A stretch of 64,000 nt of DNA from CAYXAA01 sp964462985. GTDB lineage: Bacteria > Pseudomonadota > Alphaproteobacteria > Rhizobiales > Stappiaceae. Under the pieces are notes generated by a model. The model saw only the letters and a list, made by a program, of their open reading frames with translations, was not told the DNA's origin and searched no databases. How positions within the stretch are numbered: the first letter of the stretch is position 1; every line of letters begins with the position of its first letter. Location of the stretch: the NCBI GenBank assembly GCA_964462985.1, contig CAYXAA010000001.1, positions 124,001 through 188,000 on the forward strand, in the 5' to 3' direction. Both the position numbers and the translations under genes were made by a program. Shown in pieces: positions 27,219 through 35,648 of this stretch.

Positions 27219-27257
27219 GCGCCAGATCGATTGTTTTTTGGGGCGCCAGATCAATTC
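27219..27257. repeat. 24-base-period direct repeat in the cyclase promoter region
   Basis: GCGCCAGATCGATTG (27219-27233) and GCGCCAGATCAATTC (27243-27257) match at 13 of 15 positions and are offset by 24 bases, just over two helical turns. They lie about 180 bases upstream of the cyclase start, in the 305-base region 27040-27344 that contains no gene. Candidate tandem regulator sites. Confidence 0.45.
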
Positions 27258-27344
27258 GGCGCCGACTATCGTCCGGACCGTCCGCGGCATTTTTATGTCT
27301 TGCCGTGATGTGCCGCGCCGTTTCTGGAACTTCAGGTTGACACC

Positions 27345-29237
27345 TTACGCTCTTGGCATGCCCTTGGGCCGGATCGTCCGCTTTTGTGCAGCAATGCGAA
27401 AAGGGGCGTTGGCTGCGCCGTAGCCGCTGTAGCCGCCGCGCCGCTCCACGATTTCAAAGAAGAAGCCCTCGCCGTAGTTCGGGCTGTAGAGCTGGAAATA
27501 CTCGCCCCGTTCGTCGCGGTCGTAGAGGATATTTGCGGCACGCAGCCGTTCAATGAACTCCGATGACAAGCCGAAGCGCGCCGCAAGATCGTCGTAGTAG
27601 TTGGGGGAAATCGTCAGCGGGCGAAAGCCGTTGGCCTCAAGGGCGACAGCAGTGCCGAAGATGTCGGGAGTTCGGAAGGCGAGGTGCTGGACGGCCGAGC
27701 CGAAGCTTTCGGCGATGAAATGGCCGGCAAGGGTCTTTCGGTTCTCGGCGCCGTTGAGGGTGATCCGGAGCGATCCAGCCTCGTTTTCGATTGCCTGGCT
27801 GCGCACCAGTCCGGCCGGATCGGCGATGTCGAGCATCGGCGTCTTCCGGGTGCGGAAGATCGCAGTGTAGAACAAGAGCCAGGTCAACATCTCCTCGTAG
27901 TTCATCGTCTGCGCAACGTGGTCGATTGCAACCAGGCCCGCGGATCGGGGCGCTGCCGCGTCGGGGATCGGATCGAATTCGATCTCCCAGACCTTTGCCA
28001 GATCCGTCTTGCGGTCGAGCAAGTAGATGACGCCGCCGCCGATGCCCCGGATCGCCGGAATCTTCAGTTCGCCCGGACCCGTTGGCTGTTCGAAGGGGTC
28101 GGCGCCGAGCGCGCGAGCGCGCACCACGGCGGCCGCCGCGTCCTCCACCGCCAGCCCCATCGCGTAGGCCGACGTGCCGTGAACGATGTAGGAAGAATGC
28201 GCGAAACCCTCGCGCTCGGTGTTGATCACCAGGTTGATGTCGCCCTGGCGCCAGACGGTGACGTCTTTCGAAACGTGCCGACCGGCCCTGACGAACCCCA
28301 TCGCGTGAAGGAGGGCGCCGAGTTCACCGGCTTCCGCTTCGTCGGCGGCGAATTCGACAAACTCGACGCCGTCGACCCGGATCCGGTCCGGCATGGTCGG
28401 GACCGAGAGGGCGATGTCGGGCTCGAGCCGGCGTACCTGGTCCATCAGATGAATGAGGGAGCGGCGACCATCGACGGCGATCGTCTTCGGCGAGCCGCCA
28501 CGGAACTGGTCGTTGAAGATCTCCAGCGACAACGGCCCGTCGTAGCCGGTGGCGGCGACCGCGCGCATGAAGTCGAGGACCGGCAGGTCGCCCTCCCCGG
28601 GCATGTTGCGGAAGTGCCGGCTCCAGTAGAGCAGGTCCATGTCGATTAGCGGAGCATCGGCAAGCTGGACGATGAAGATGCGGTCGCCGGGGATCGAGCG
28701 GATCGAATCGACGTCGATCTTGCGCGCGAGGGTATGGAAGGAGTCGAGGATCAGACCAATGCTGGGATGGTCGGCGCGGCGCACCACCTCCCAGGCATCG
28801 CGATGATCGTTGATGTGACGCCCCCAGGCGAGCGCCTCGAATCCGACGCGAAGGCCGCGCCGTGCAGCCCGTTCACCGAGCTCCCTGAAATCCGCGGCGG
28901 CCCGATCGATGCCGCCGAGCGCGAGTGGCGAGACGTTGGAACACACGAGCATCAGGTCGGTGCCGAGTTCCTGCATCAAGTCGAACTTGCGCTCGGCACG
29001 GTCGAAGGCGCGGGAACGCTGAGGCTCCGGCATTCCTTCGAAGTCGCGGAACGGCTGAAACAGCGTGATCTCGAGCCCCGCGTCGCGGATCATGCGGCCG
29101 ACATCGCGCGGGCCGCCGTCGAAGGCGAGGAAATCGTTCTCGAAAATCTCGACCCCGTCAAAACCGGCCGCGGCGATCGCAGCCAGCTTTTCACCGAGGT
29201 CACCGCTGATCGAAACCGTTGCAATCGAGGTTTTCAT
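27345..29237 (-). CDS. quiC: 3-dehydroshikimate dehydratase-type fusion protein (sugar-phosphate isomerase/epimerase + HPPD-like)
   Basis: This 630-residue fusion has an N-terminal xylose-isomerase-like TIM barrel (about 1-270; GFDGVEIFENDFLAF, VGFEALAWGRHINDH, LILDSFHT) and a C-terminal glyoxalase/4-hydroxyphenylpyruvate-dioxygenase-like half (about 290-630) with metal-ligand-type His in IDHVAQTMNYEEML and VQHLAFRTPDIF and Glu in GFFFEIVERRGGY. Two-domain proteins of this type convert 3-dehydroshikimate to protocatechuate. The ATG at 29237 has GAGG upstream; the open frame extends 19 codons further. It lies downstream of a Tct transporter, suggesting uptake and breakdown of quinate/shikimate-type acids. 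Confidence 0.85.
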   Translation of the reverse strand: MKTSIATVSISGDLGEKLAAIAAAGFDGVEIFENDFLAFDGGPRDVGRMIRDAGLEITLFQPFRDFEGMPEPQRSRAFDRAERKFDLMQELGTDLMLVCSNVSPLALGGIDRAAADFRELGERAARRGLRVGFEALAWGRHINDHRDAWEVVRRADHPSIGLILDSFHTLARKIDVDSIRSIPGDRIFIVQLADAPLIDMDLLYWSRHFRNMPGEGDLPVLDFMRAVAATGYDGPLSLEIFNDQFRGGSPKTIAVDGRRSLIHLMDQVRRLEPDIALSVPTMPDRIRVDGVEFVEFAADEAEAGELGALLHAMGFVRAGRHVSKDVTVWRQGDINLVINTEREGFAHSSYIVHGTSAYAMGLAVEDAAAAVVRARALGADPFEQPTGPGELKIPAIRGIGGGVIYLLDRKTDLAKVWEIEFDPIPDAAAPRSAGLVAIDHVAQTMNYEEMLTWLLFYTAIFRTRKTPMLDIADPAGLVRSQAIENEAGSLRITLNGAENRKTLAGHFIAESFGSAVQHLAFRTPDIFGTAVALEANGFRPLTISPNYYDDLAARFGLSSEFIERLRAANILYDRDERGEYFQLYSPNYGEGFFFEIVERRGGYSGYGAANAPFRIAAQKRTIRPKGMPRA

Positions 29238-29254
29238 GGTTCTGCCTCGTCGCG

Positions 29255-29455
29255 TTACCACGTTGGCATCCGGGCGGAAGCCAAGATGGCGCAATTGGGA
29301 TGAAAGCCGGCCGCGGCAATATCGTTGCTTGTTTCGAATGAGAGGATCCGTCTTTTCCGGCCGCGGGCAGCAAGGATGACATTCCGGGCCGGGGTGTCGG
29401 CGTCACCGAAGCCGGTTTCGGTCAAGGCGAGCAGACGCCCGCGTTCTTCAAACAT
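29255..29455 (-). CDS. small ORF of unknown function overlapping the tctA end
   Basis: A 66-codon ORF begins 5 bases before the tctA stop and fills the 210-base space before the dehydratase gene. An overlapping start would allow translational coupling. There is no recognisable motif and no hydrophobic segment, so it may be a chance frame. Reported because nothing else explains the spacer. Confidence 0.22.
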   Translation of the reverse strand: MFEERGRLLALTETGFGDADTPARNVILAARGRKRRILSFETSNDIAAAGFHPNCAILASARMPTW

Positions 29456-30956
29456 TCCGACGCCTCAGCCGTGCCAGGGTGAAGGACCAGACCGGCGTCT
29501 GCGACAGCAGCATCGTCAGGAAGCCAATGGTGAGGATCAGGGAGATCGGATTGGAGACGAAGTCCCACAGGAAGGCGCCGATGTCGCCGCGGGCCCCGAT
29601 CATTGCCCTGCGGTAGTTTGCATCCATCATCGGCCCGAGAATGACGCCAAGAATGACCGGCGCGACCTGGAAGCCGTAGGTCTTCATGAAGTAGCCGACG
29701 ATGCCGAACAGCAGCATCCAGTAGATGTCGGCGGGGTTGTTCTGGATCGCGTAGGTACCGACCGCCGACAGCACGATGATGAGCGGGATGAGGATGGCCT
29801 TCGGACATTCGACGATCCGGGTGAAAATCCTAATGCCCGTCAGCCCGAAGACGAGCAGGAAGATGTTGGCAAGCGTCAAGCTGCCCACCATGAACCAGAA
29901 CAGGTGCGGCGTTTCCGTCAGAAGCAGCGGCCCCGGCTTGAGGCCGTGGATGAAGAGCGCGCCGATGATGACGGCCGTCACCGCGTCGCCTGGGATCCCG
30001 AGCGTCAGCATCGGAATGAAGGCTCCTCCCACGGCCGCGTTGTTGGCCGCCTCGGGTGCCACCAGGCCCTCCTTGCAGCCCTCGCCGAAGGGCCGCTCGG
30101 GGTTCCGGGTGGAGCGCTTGGCATGGTCGTAGGCCAGAAGTGCGGCGATGTCGCCGCCCGTGCCCGGCAGGGCGCCGATGATCGTGCCAATTCCGGAGGC
30201 TCGCATCGCCAGCCAGAAGTAGCGTTTGACGTCGGAAAGGCGCGGAATGATGCGATCGATCTTCTGCTTGATGGCGGGAAGATCAAGCGTGTGGAGCTGG
30301 ACGAGTGCCTCGGCGACGCCAAAGAAGCCGATCATCGCCGCCACATAGGGAATGCCGCCCATCAAGGTGATGGTGCCGAAGGTGAACCGGCCCTCGGCCG
30401 TCATCGGATCGAGGCCGACCATGCCGATGAGAACGCCGAGCGCACCGGCAAACGCGCCCTTGGCGAAACTCTCGCCGGACAGCGTTCCAACGAGGAGAAT
30501 GCCGATCAGCCCGAGCAGCAGATAGTCGCGCGAATTGAACATCAGCGCGAAGTCCGAGATCACCGGGGCAAACAGAGCGAGGGCGATGATGCCGACGAAC
30601 CCACCGAAAACCGACATGACGGTGGTCAGGCCGATGGCCTCGCCCGCCTCGCCGCGCTTGGCGAGCGGATAGCCTTCCAGCGCAGTTGCGATCGCGCTCG
30701 GGGCACCGGGAATGTTGAGCAGGATTGCCGTCCGGGATCCGCCGTAGACGCCGCCCATGAAGACGCCGGCGATCAGCGCCAGAGCCTCGTTCACGTGCCA
30801 CTTGAAGGTAAAGGAGATCAGAATCGACGTCGCCATCGTGACCGACAGGCCGGGAATGGCGCCGATATAGATGCCGGCGAGCGTCCCCGCCGCCGTGAGG
30901 AACAGCAGCCAGGGATCAGACCAGGCGATCGCAAAATTGCCGAGCGCCTCCAGCAT
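29448..30956 (-). CDS. tctA: tripartite tricarboxylate transporter, large permease subunit (TctA)
   Basis: This 502-residue protein with about twelve membrane segments has the TctA hallmarks IGAIPGLSVTMATSILISFT near residue 30, GGVYGGSRTAILLNIPG near residue 70, and GTIIGALPGTGGDIAALLAY. It starts 1 base after the tctB stop, so the order is tctC-tctB-tctA. With the downstream dehydratase gene, it suggests that the unit imports a carboxylated cyclic compound or other organic acid. Confidence 0.92.
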   Translation of the reverse strand: MLEALGNFAIAWSDPWLLFLTAAGTLAGIYIGAIPGLSVTMATSILISFTFKWHVNEALALIAGVFMGGVYGGSRTAILLNIPGAPSAIATALEGYPLAKRGEAGEAIGLTTVMSVFGGFVGIIALALFAPVISDFALMFNSRDYLLLGLIGILLVGTLSGESFAKGAFAGALGVLIGMVGLDPMTAEGRFTFGTITLMGGIPYVAAMIGFFGVAEALVQLHTLDLPAIKQKIDRIIPRLSDVKRYFWLAMRASGIGTIIGALPGTGGDIAALLAYDHAKRSTRNPERPFGEGCKEGLVAPEAANNAAVGGAFIPMLTLGIPGDAVTAVIIGALFIHGLKPGPLLLTETPHLFWFMVGSLTLANIFLLVFGLTGIRIFTRIVECPKAILIPLIIVLSAVGTYAIQNNPADIYWMLLFGIVGYFMKTYGFQVAPVILGVILGPMMDANYRRAMIGARGDIGAFLWDFVSNPISLILTIGFLTMLLSQTPVWSFTLARLRRRNV

Positions 30957-30957
30957 G

Positions 30958-31452
30958 TCAGATCAGGCCCGCAAGCAGCGTGCCCTGCGGCAGAACCACC
31001 TGGAAGACCACGCTGAAAACGAGATAGACCGCAGCAAGGGAGACTGCCGTCAGCGCAGCCGTGATCAAGAGGTTCTTGCGCCAGAGATACTGAAAGGCGA
31101 GCAGCAGGAAGGCGCCGGAGGCGATAAGGAAACCGACGATCGGCAGGGCGAGCAGGTAAAGCAACACAAGCGCGATCACCGTTGCATGGCGCAGCGTCAG
31201 AACCTCCCAGAAGAATTGCACCGTGACCGACCCTGTCTCAGCCACCGGCGCACGCCGTCGGGCCGTGCCGACCAGGATGAAGAACGCTGCAACCACCATC
31301 GTTCCGGCCGCGAGCATCGGGAAGACGCCGGCCGTGGTGAGACCGGTGAAACCGGAAATCTCATACGCTTGCCAGAACGCCGCGAGGCCAAACGCGACGA
31401 TGACCACCGCAAAGACGAGTTCCCCCGGCCGACGGGCGGACTTGAAAGGCAT
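30958..31452 (-). CDS. tctB: tripartite tricarboxylate transporter, small permease subunit (TctB)
   Basis: This 164-residue protein has four hydrophobic segments, the TctB layout, including GVFPMLAAGTMVVAAFFILV near residue 40 and a C-terminal pair of spans. GGGGAGGAAG precedes the ATG. It lies between tctC (gap 64 bases) and tctA (gap 1 base). Sequence conservation in TctB is low, so the assignment rests on topology and position. Confidence 0.87.
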   Translation of the reverse strand: MPFKSARRPGELVFAVVIVAFGLAAFWQAYEISGFTGLTTAGVFPMLAAGTMVVAAFFILVGTARRRAPVAETGSVTVQFFWEVLTLRHATVIALVLLYLLALPIVGFLIASGAFLLLAFQYLWRKNLLITAALTAVSLAAVYLVFSVVFQVVLPQGTLLAGLI

Positions 31453-31516
31453 GTTTCTTCCTCCCCGCGCTGAGTTTGGCCGGCCGGCTGCACCGCCGGC
31501 CGGCGGCCGGAGGACC

Positions 31517-32512
31517 CTACGGCCGCGGAATTCCCAGCTTCTCAGGGCTGACCTTGGCCGCGCCGGTATCCTCGAGCACCCAGGCCGTCACCTGCTGCCA
31601 TTTCGTCAGGAACGTGTCGGCCTCCTCGCCAGAGATGTTCATGACAACGTTGCCCATGTTGGCCATGAGTGTCTGGACCTGTTCGCTCCGGGCGGCGGTG
31701 TCGAATGCCTCAACCAGCTTGGCCTTGATGTCGTCGGGGACGTCCTTCTTGACGAACACGCCATAGAACGGACCCCAAGGCAGGAACTTCGCCATGTCGG
31801 GAAGCGCCTCAGTGATTGGGGGCACGCCCGGAAGCATGTCCATGGGCTGCGCATCGACGATAGCCAGCGCACGCATCTTTCCGGCCTTGATCTGTTCGGC
31901 GGCGGCAGAGATGCCGGCGGGCATGAAGTCCACCTCACCGCCGAGCATCGCCGTCAGGCCCGGGCCCTCCCCGTCGAACGGAATGGCAGTCACCTCGAAG
32001 TCCGTCGAGTTCTTGATCAGCGCTCCGACCGTGCTCGGCAGGCCTCCGGGTCCGGTCGAGCCCATCTTCACGGCTCCAGGATTGGCCTTGATGTCGGCCA
32101 GCAGGTCCTCAATCGACTGGTATTTCGATTCCGCCGGAACCACGACGACGGCGACACCGCGGCCGAGAACGTTGACCGGGTAGAACTGCGAATAATCGAG
32201 CTGCGACACGCCCATGACCGGATGCAGCTGCGGGTTTTCCGCGCCGTAGAGGATGGTGTAGCCATCGGATGGGGCCGCGTTCACATATGCGGTGGAAATG
32301 GCCCCGGCACCGCCGGCCTTGTTGAGCACGACGATCGGCTTGCCCAGCGCCTCTTCGGCTGCCGGGTTGACTGCACGCGCCACCGTGTCGGTTGCTCCGC
32401 CCGCTCCCCACATAACCACGCCGAGAAGCTCGCGCTCCGGAAAGGTTTGCGCGGCCGCGGCGGCCGCCATCATAAGCAGGGCAGCTGCCGCCCCGATCGC
32501 TTTACGGACCAT
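31517..32512 (-). CDS. tctC: tripartite tricarboxylate transporter substrate-binding protein (TctC)
   Basis: This 331-residue periplasmic protein starts at the ATG at 32512 behind AGGGAGGAA, giving a signal peptide that ends AAAAAAQ near residue 22. The mature part shows the Bug/TctC pattern: ELLGVVMWGAGGATDTVAR, VVLNKAGGAGAISTAYV and a conserved GMSGPGG-like segment (MGSTGPGGLPSTVG). It probably delivers an organic acid to TctAB. A CATAAC/GTTATG palindrome lies 145 bases upstream. Confidence 0.9.
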   Translation of the reverse strand: MVRKAIGAAAALLMMAAAAAAQTFPERELLGVVMWGAGGATDTVARAVNPAAEEALGKPIVVLNKAGGAGAISTAYVNAAPSDGYTILYGAENPQLHPVMGVSQLDYSQFYPVNVLGRGVAVVVVPAESKYQSIEDLLADIKANPGAVKMGSTGPGGLPSTVGALIKNSTDFEVTAIPFDGEGPGLTAMLGGEVDFMPAGISAAAEQIKAGKMRALAIVDAQPMDMLPGVPPITEALPDMAKFLPWGPFYGVFVKKDVPDDIKAKLVEAFDTAARSEQVQTLMANMGNVVMNISGEEADTFLTKWQQVTAWVLEDTGAAKVSPEKLGIPRP

Positions 32513-32656
32513 GTTTTCCTCCCTATGCGTCACCAGCCCGCAACTCGTGCTGATGTCATGGCGTTTTTCGACCGCACCGTCGGACGGCCTGTTTCTCTGA
32601 CGACGAAATCATGTGCACACCGTACCGAGAACGCAAATACCCAGACGACACCCACG

Positions 32657-32673
32657 CATAACGGTTTGTTATG
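32657..32673. promoter_or_regulatory. palindrome upstream of tctC, possible operator
   Basis: CATAAC-GGTTT-GTTATG is a perfect inverted repeat, 145 bases before the tctC start in an otherwise unstructured stretch. The ATAAC-N5-GTTAT form is compatible with LysR- or IclR-type sites. No adjacent regulator gene is available to support a specific factor. Confidence 0.4.
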
Positions 32674-33187
32674 TAGCTACCTGCCGCGTCGCCCTCATCA
32701 TTACCGTCATGATGCGGCGGCTCGATTGCTTCGACGACAAGGAATGTTCCGGCGCCGTCCGCCGGTCCCTTTCTAGTGACGTGGCTGCAGGGCGGATCGT
32801 TCGCGCCCAGCAAATCGATCCCGGCTGCTCCTGCTCCGCCGCTTGGTGCTGCCTCCCCCTACCCCGGCAGGTAGCGACATTACTTCCAATGTCGGTTCAC
32901 GCGAGAATTCACGCCTTTCTCACACCACTTCCCCTGCTTTTTCTGCTTAGATCCACTCGTTCAAATCCGGTTAGCGGGGGGAAACAGCAGTATCGGGGCA
33001 GCACGAAGGGCCATGGCCACGGGGACATCGGCAACCCACCGCGGTCAATGGCAGCATTTCGGGCTACGAAGTGATAGTCCGGCATGTATCTTTCGGCGAT
33101 GGCATAGCCGCAATAACTTTGCGGTGAATGCGGCCTAATATTGGCACCCTTTTCGAGCAAACCTTTTTATGCATTTTTTTCAGCAAG
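32674..33187. other. region without convincing gene
   Basis: No reading frame here shows family motifs or a good ribosome site. GC content drops towards 33140-33190, where several T-rich runs occur. Part of a 1.15-kb region (32513-33663) whose only clear elements are the palindrome at 32657-32673 and the small-RNA candidate at 33188-33265. Confidence 0.5.
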
Positions 33188-33265
33188 TATAACGCGCTCC
33201 TCGATTGTTTCCTCCCGCGCCCACTGGCAAACGACATGCGGATGAACGCATGTCGTTTCTTTTTT
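33188..33265 (+). ncRNA. candidate small RNA with anti-Shine-Dalgarno-like motif
   Basis: A TATAAC box (33188-33193) in an AT-rich stretch is followed by about 65 bases ending in a strong intrinsic terminator (33229-33265). The predicted RNA, from about base 33200, contains the single-stranded CU-rich segments CGCTCCTCG and TTTCCTCCCGC. The latter includes CCTCC, the complement of the ribosome-binding sequence, as in trans-acting RNAs of Rhizobiales such as the AbcR and alpha-r14 groups. No protein frame ends at this terminator. The -35 region is weak, so the start is approximate. Expression is not shown. Confidence 0.45.
33229..33265 (+). terminator. strong Rho-independent terminator
   Basis: AAACGACATGCG (33229-33240), loop GATGAA and CGCATGTCGTTT (33247-33258) form a perfect 12-base stem followed by C and six T. 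The T run lies on the plus-strand side only, so it ends a plus-strand transcript. Confidence 0.85.
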
Positions 33266-33663
33266 GCCCCCCATTGAACCGAGATCGCGCCTCCGTCAGT
33301 TTTTCTCCGACAGCGGCCGGATGGTTGACGATGGAACTTGCGATGTCGGTGCCTGCCGGCCAAAGCCAACGGAGCAGGCGAGGTCGTCCATCTGCAGGAT
33401 GTCACCGAGGGTATGCGAGCACCAGCCTACGGTGCACGCCAAGCTATGCGGCCAGCGTCTTCTCGGCTCTTCATGGATCAGGGCCAGTCACGCCGCTGCG
33501 CCCGCCGTACAACCGCCGAATGCGGCAGTGCCGCCAAATCCCGGCGCTCCCGCATTTTTCCTGAAAAAGTAAGAGGATATGTCGAACGTGCCGAGCGGAT
33601 CCCGTTCGGACGCGGCTCAAAACGTCCTTGGTAGGGCGCGACAGGTTCTGAACCCGCTTCTTA
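33266..33663. other. region without convincing gene
   Basis: Several overlapping short frames exist, none with a ribosome site, signal peptide or family motif. Nothing further is recognised between the terminator and the small ORF at 33664. Confidence 0.45.
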
Positions 33664-33882
33664 TCAGGTCAAGTCCTGTTCACAGACACGATCTGCAAGG
33701 ACAATAAGCCACTCTACAACTTCCTTCTCGTCTTCGCGCAGGTCTTTCCGATCGCGAATACGTTCCGCTATATTTTTCAGATGCGGCCACTGGTGGTAGA
33801 AATCTATCAAGTCGCGCATATGAATACTCACCTGTTCACCTATTGCATCCGCCGCGTGACCGCCTTGTTCATGATGCCGCAT
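33664..33882 (-). CDS. small hypothetical protein
   Basis: This 72-codon ORF has a plausible soluble composition: charged, amphipathic and probably helical (MRDLIDFYHQWPHLKNIAER and DEKEVVEWLIVLADRV). No family is recognised. No ribosome site precedes the ATG at 33882; an internal ATG at 33819, after AGGTGAG, would give a 51-residue protein. It is oriented away from the SARP-haloperoxidase-protease operon, with 110 bases between them. It could be real on composition alone. Confidence 0.45.
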   Translation of the reverse strand: MRHHEQGGHAADAIGEQVSIHMRDLIDFYHQWPHLKNIAERIRDRKDLREDEKEVVEWLIVLADRVCEQDLT

Positions 33883-33944
33883 TCTATCGGGTCGCGTTGG
33901 GAGCCTGACGTGAAAAAGGTGTGAGGCGGATTGGAGGACAGGTG

Positions 33945-33950
33945 TATAAT
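33945..33950 (+). promoter_or_regulatory. -10 box upstream of the SARP-type regulator operon
   Basis: A perfect TATAAT lies 43 bases before the GTG start of the regulator gene. No good -35 hexamer is placed 16-18 bases upstream, so an activator or an extended -10 is likely. Confidence 0.4.
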
Positions 33951-33992
33951 TGATACTTTGAACAATATGGCCTGCAATGCGGGACGGCGATC

Positions 33993-35639
33993 GTGTTCTC
34001 GAAGCTGTTACAGATCAATCTGTTTGGGGCTTGCGTCGTTCGTTCTGCGACCAGTGCTGATTTCGAGATCACCGGCACCAAGCATAAGGCGCTTTTTGCC
34101 CTGCTGGCGACCGCACCGTTCGGGCGGAGAACTCGCGCATATCTGCAAGATACGTTGTGGGGCACGGCCTGTTACGACACTGGACGGCAAAGCCTTCGCC
34201 GGGCGCTGTCCGACATCAAACAGGTGATGGGCGGCGCCTATTCCGAGCTTATCTCTGCCACCAATTCGGAAATTGCGCTTGATCTGTCCAAGGTTGAATT
34301 CATCGGCCGTCCCGGCCACGGTGAATTCCTCGAAGGCATCGACGTCAAGGAAGTCCGCTTCAACGAATGGCTTCGTGGCATCCGGCAGAACCCGCAGCAG
34401 ATCTTCTCGCTCTATAGCCGTACGAACGGCCAGGCACCGAAGCACGTCACGCCCGTCGTCGCCGTCATCCCATTCCGCCTGATCGTCGGACCTGACGACA
34501 ATCGGGTCCTCGCCGACTGGCTGGCCGAGGAGGTATGCCGATCGCTGTCGCGATCGAACCTGCTGACGATCATTTCTCATCTCTCAAGTCGGAGGTTCTC
34601 GGCCAAACTGCTCGACCTGTCGGAGGTACGTTCGACACTCGGCGTCGACTACTTCGTCTCCGGAAGCATGAGGGCACTGGACGGGACCATCATCATCGAT
34701 GCCGATTTCGTCGACGCCCGGTCCGGCCAGATTGTCTGGACGCGGCAGTTCTCCGGCACGCTCGACACTTTCATCCGCGACGCCGGCGGCGGAATTGCGG
34801 AAATCGTCGGCGCCGTCGGCCGCGCTCTCGCCGACGAGGCACTCAAGCACGTCCGGGACCGCCATCTCGCCGAACTCGAGGACCACAAAATCCTGCTGGC
34901 CGGGGTCAGCATGATGCATGGATCGAGCCTCGGTGCGATCGCACGGTCCCGGGAACTGTTGAACGAAGCGGTGGCGCGAGCGCCACACTCGGCGGAAGGC
35001 TATGCCTGGCTCGCGAAGTGGCACGTCCTCAACGTCCTGAACGGCTGGAGCACCGACCCCGTGAAGGACAAGCAGACGGCCGTCGACCTGACGGCCCGTG
35101 CGCTCGATATCAATCCGGACAGCGCGTTCTGCCTGACGATCGATGGTCAGGCGCGCAGCAACCTGATGCGAGAGCTTGACGTCGCGGCGATGCGATACGA
35201 GCAGGCTTTGAACAACAATCCGAACGAAGCGCTGTCATGGCTGTTGTCCGGGACCTTGCACGCGTTCACCGACAATGCCGAAGAAGCAATCGCCGCGGTG
35301 GACAAGGCACGGCAGCTCTCGCCGATCGACCCGTTCGGCTACTTTTACGATTCGCTCAGCGCGACCGCGTACCTGGCCGGCGGCAAGTACGAGGCGGCGC
35401 TCGACTTGGCGAACCGTTCCCTGCTGAAGAACAGCCGACATTTGTCGACCCTGCGCGTCAAGATCGGCGCCCTCCACAAGCTCGGCCGCACGACCGAGCT
35501 GCGTGCGGCGGGTGCCCAACTGCTGCGCCGGCAGCCTGACTGCACCGTCTCGAGCTACCTGCGGGGCCATCCTGCCGCCGATTACGAGAGCGGACGCAAC
35601 ATAGCAGCGGCTCTACGCGCTGCAGGGATTCCAGACTGA
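33993..35639 (+). CDS. SARP/BTAD-like regulator with TolB-like and TPR domains
   Basis: This 548-residue protein starts at GTG 33993. The N-terminus (about 1-125) resembles the OmpR-type HTH of SARP/BTAD activators: LLQINLFGACVV, TKHKALFALLATAP, LQDTLWG and RQSLRRALSDIKQVMGG, with no receiver domain. Residues about 150-290 resemble the TolB/FlgO-like module found on rhizobial cyclases (VVAVIPFRLIVG, VDYFVSGSMRALDG, DARSGQIVWTRQFSG). The remainder (about 310-540) is TPR-like helical repeat. It is followed after 9 bases by the haloperoxidase-like gene, making it the probable regulator or sensor of that operon. DNA binding is inferred from fold-level similarity. Confidence 0.75.
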   Translation: MFSKLLQINLFGACVVRSATSADFEITGTKHKALFALLATAPFGRRTRAYLQDTLWGTACYDTGRQSLRRALSDIKQVMGGAYSELISATNSEIALDLSKVEFIGRPGHGEFLEGIDVKEVRFNEWLRGIRQNPQQIFSLYSRTNGQAPKHVTPVVAVIPFRLIVGPDDNRVLADWLAEEVCRSLSRSNLLTIISHLSSRRFSAKLLDLSEVRSTLGVDYFVSGSMRALDGTIIIDADFVDARSGQIVWTRQFSGTLDTFIRDAGGGIAEIVGAVGRALADEALKHVRDRHLAELEDHKILLAGVSMMHGSSLGAIARSRELLNEAVARAPHSAEGYAWLAKWHVLNVLNGWSTDPVKDKQTAVDLTARALDINPDSAFCLTIDGQARSNLMRELDVAAMRYEQALNNNPNEALSWLLSGTLHAFTDNAEEAIAAVDKARQLSPIDPFGYFYDSLSATAYLAGGKYEAALDLANRSLLKNSRHLSTLRVKIGALHKLGRTTELRAAGAQLLRRQPDCTVSSYLRGHPAADYESGRNIAAALRAAGIPD

Positions 35640-35648
35640 GGGGCGCAG

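Noticed and set aside
29325..31016. 563-codon plus-strand open frame
   Set aside because: It is antisense to tctA, whose membrane topology and motifs are clear.
33140..33165. TGGCAC string as a sigma54 promoter for the small-RNA candidate
   Set aside because: The -12 GC element is missing at the required spacing.
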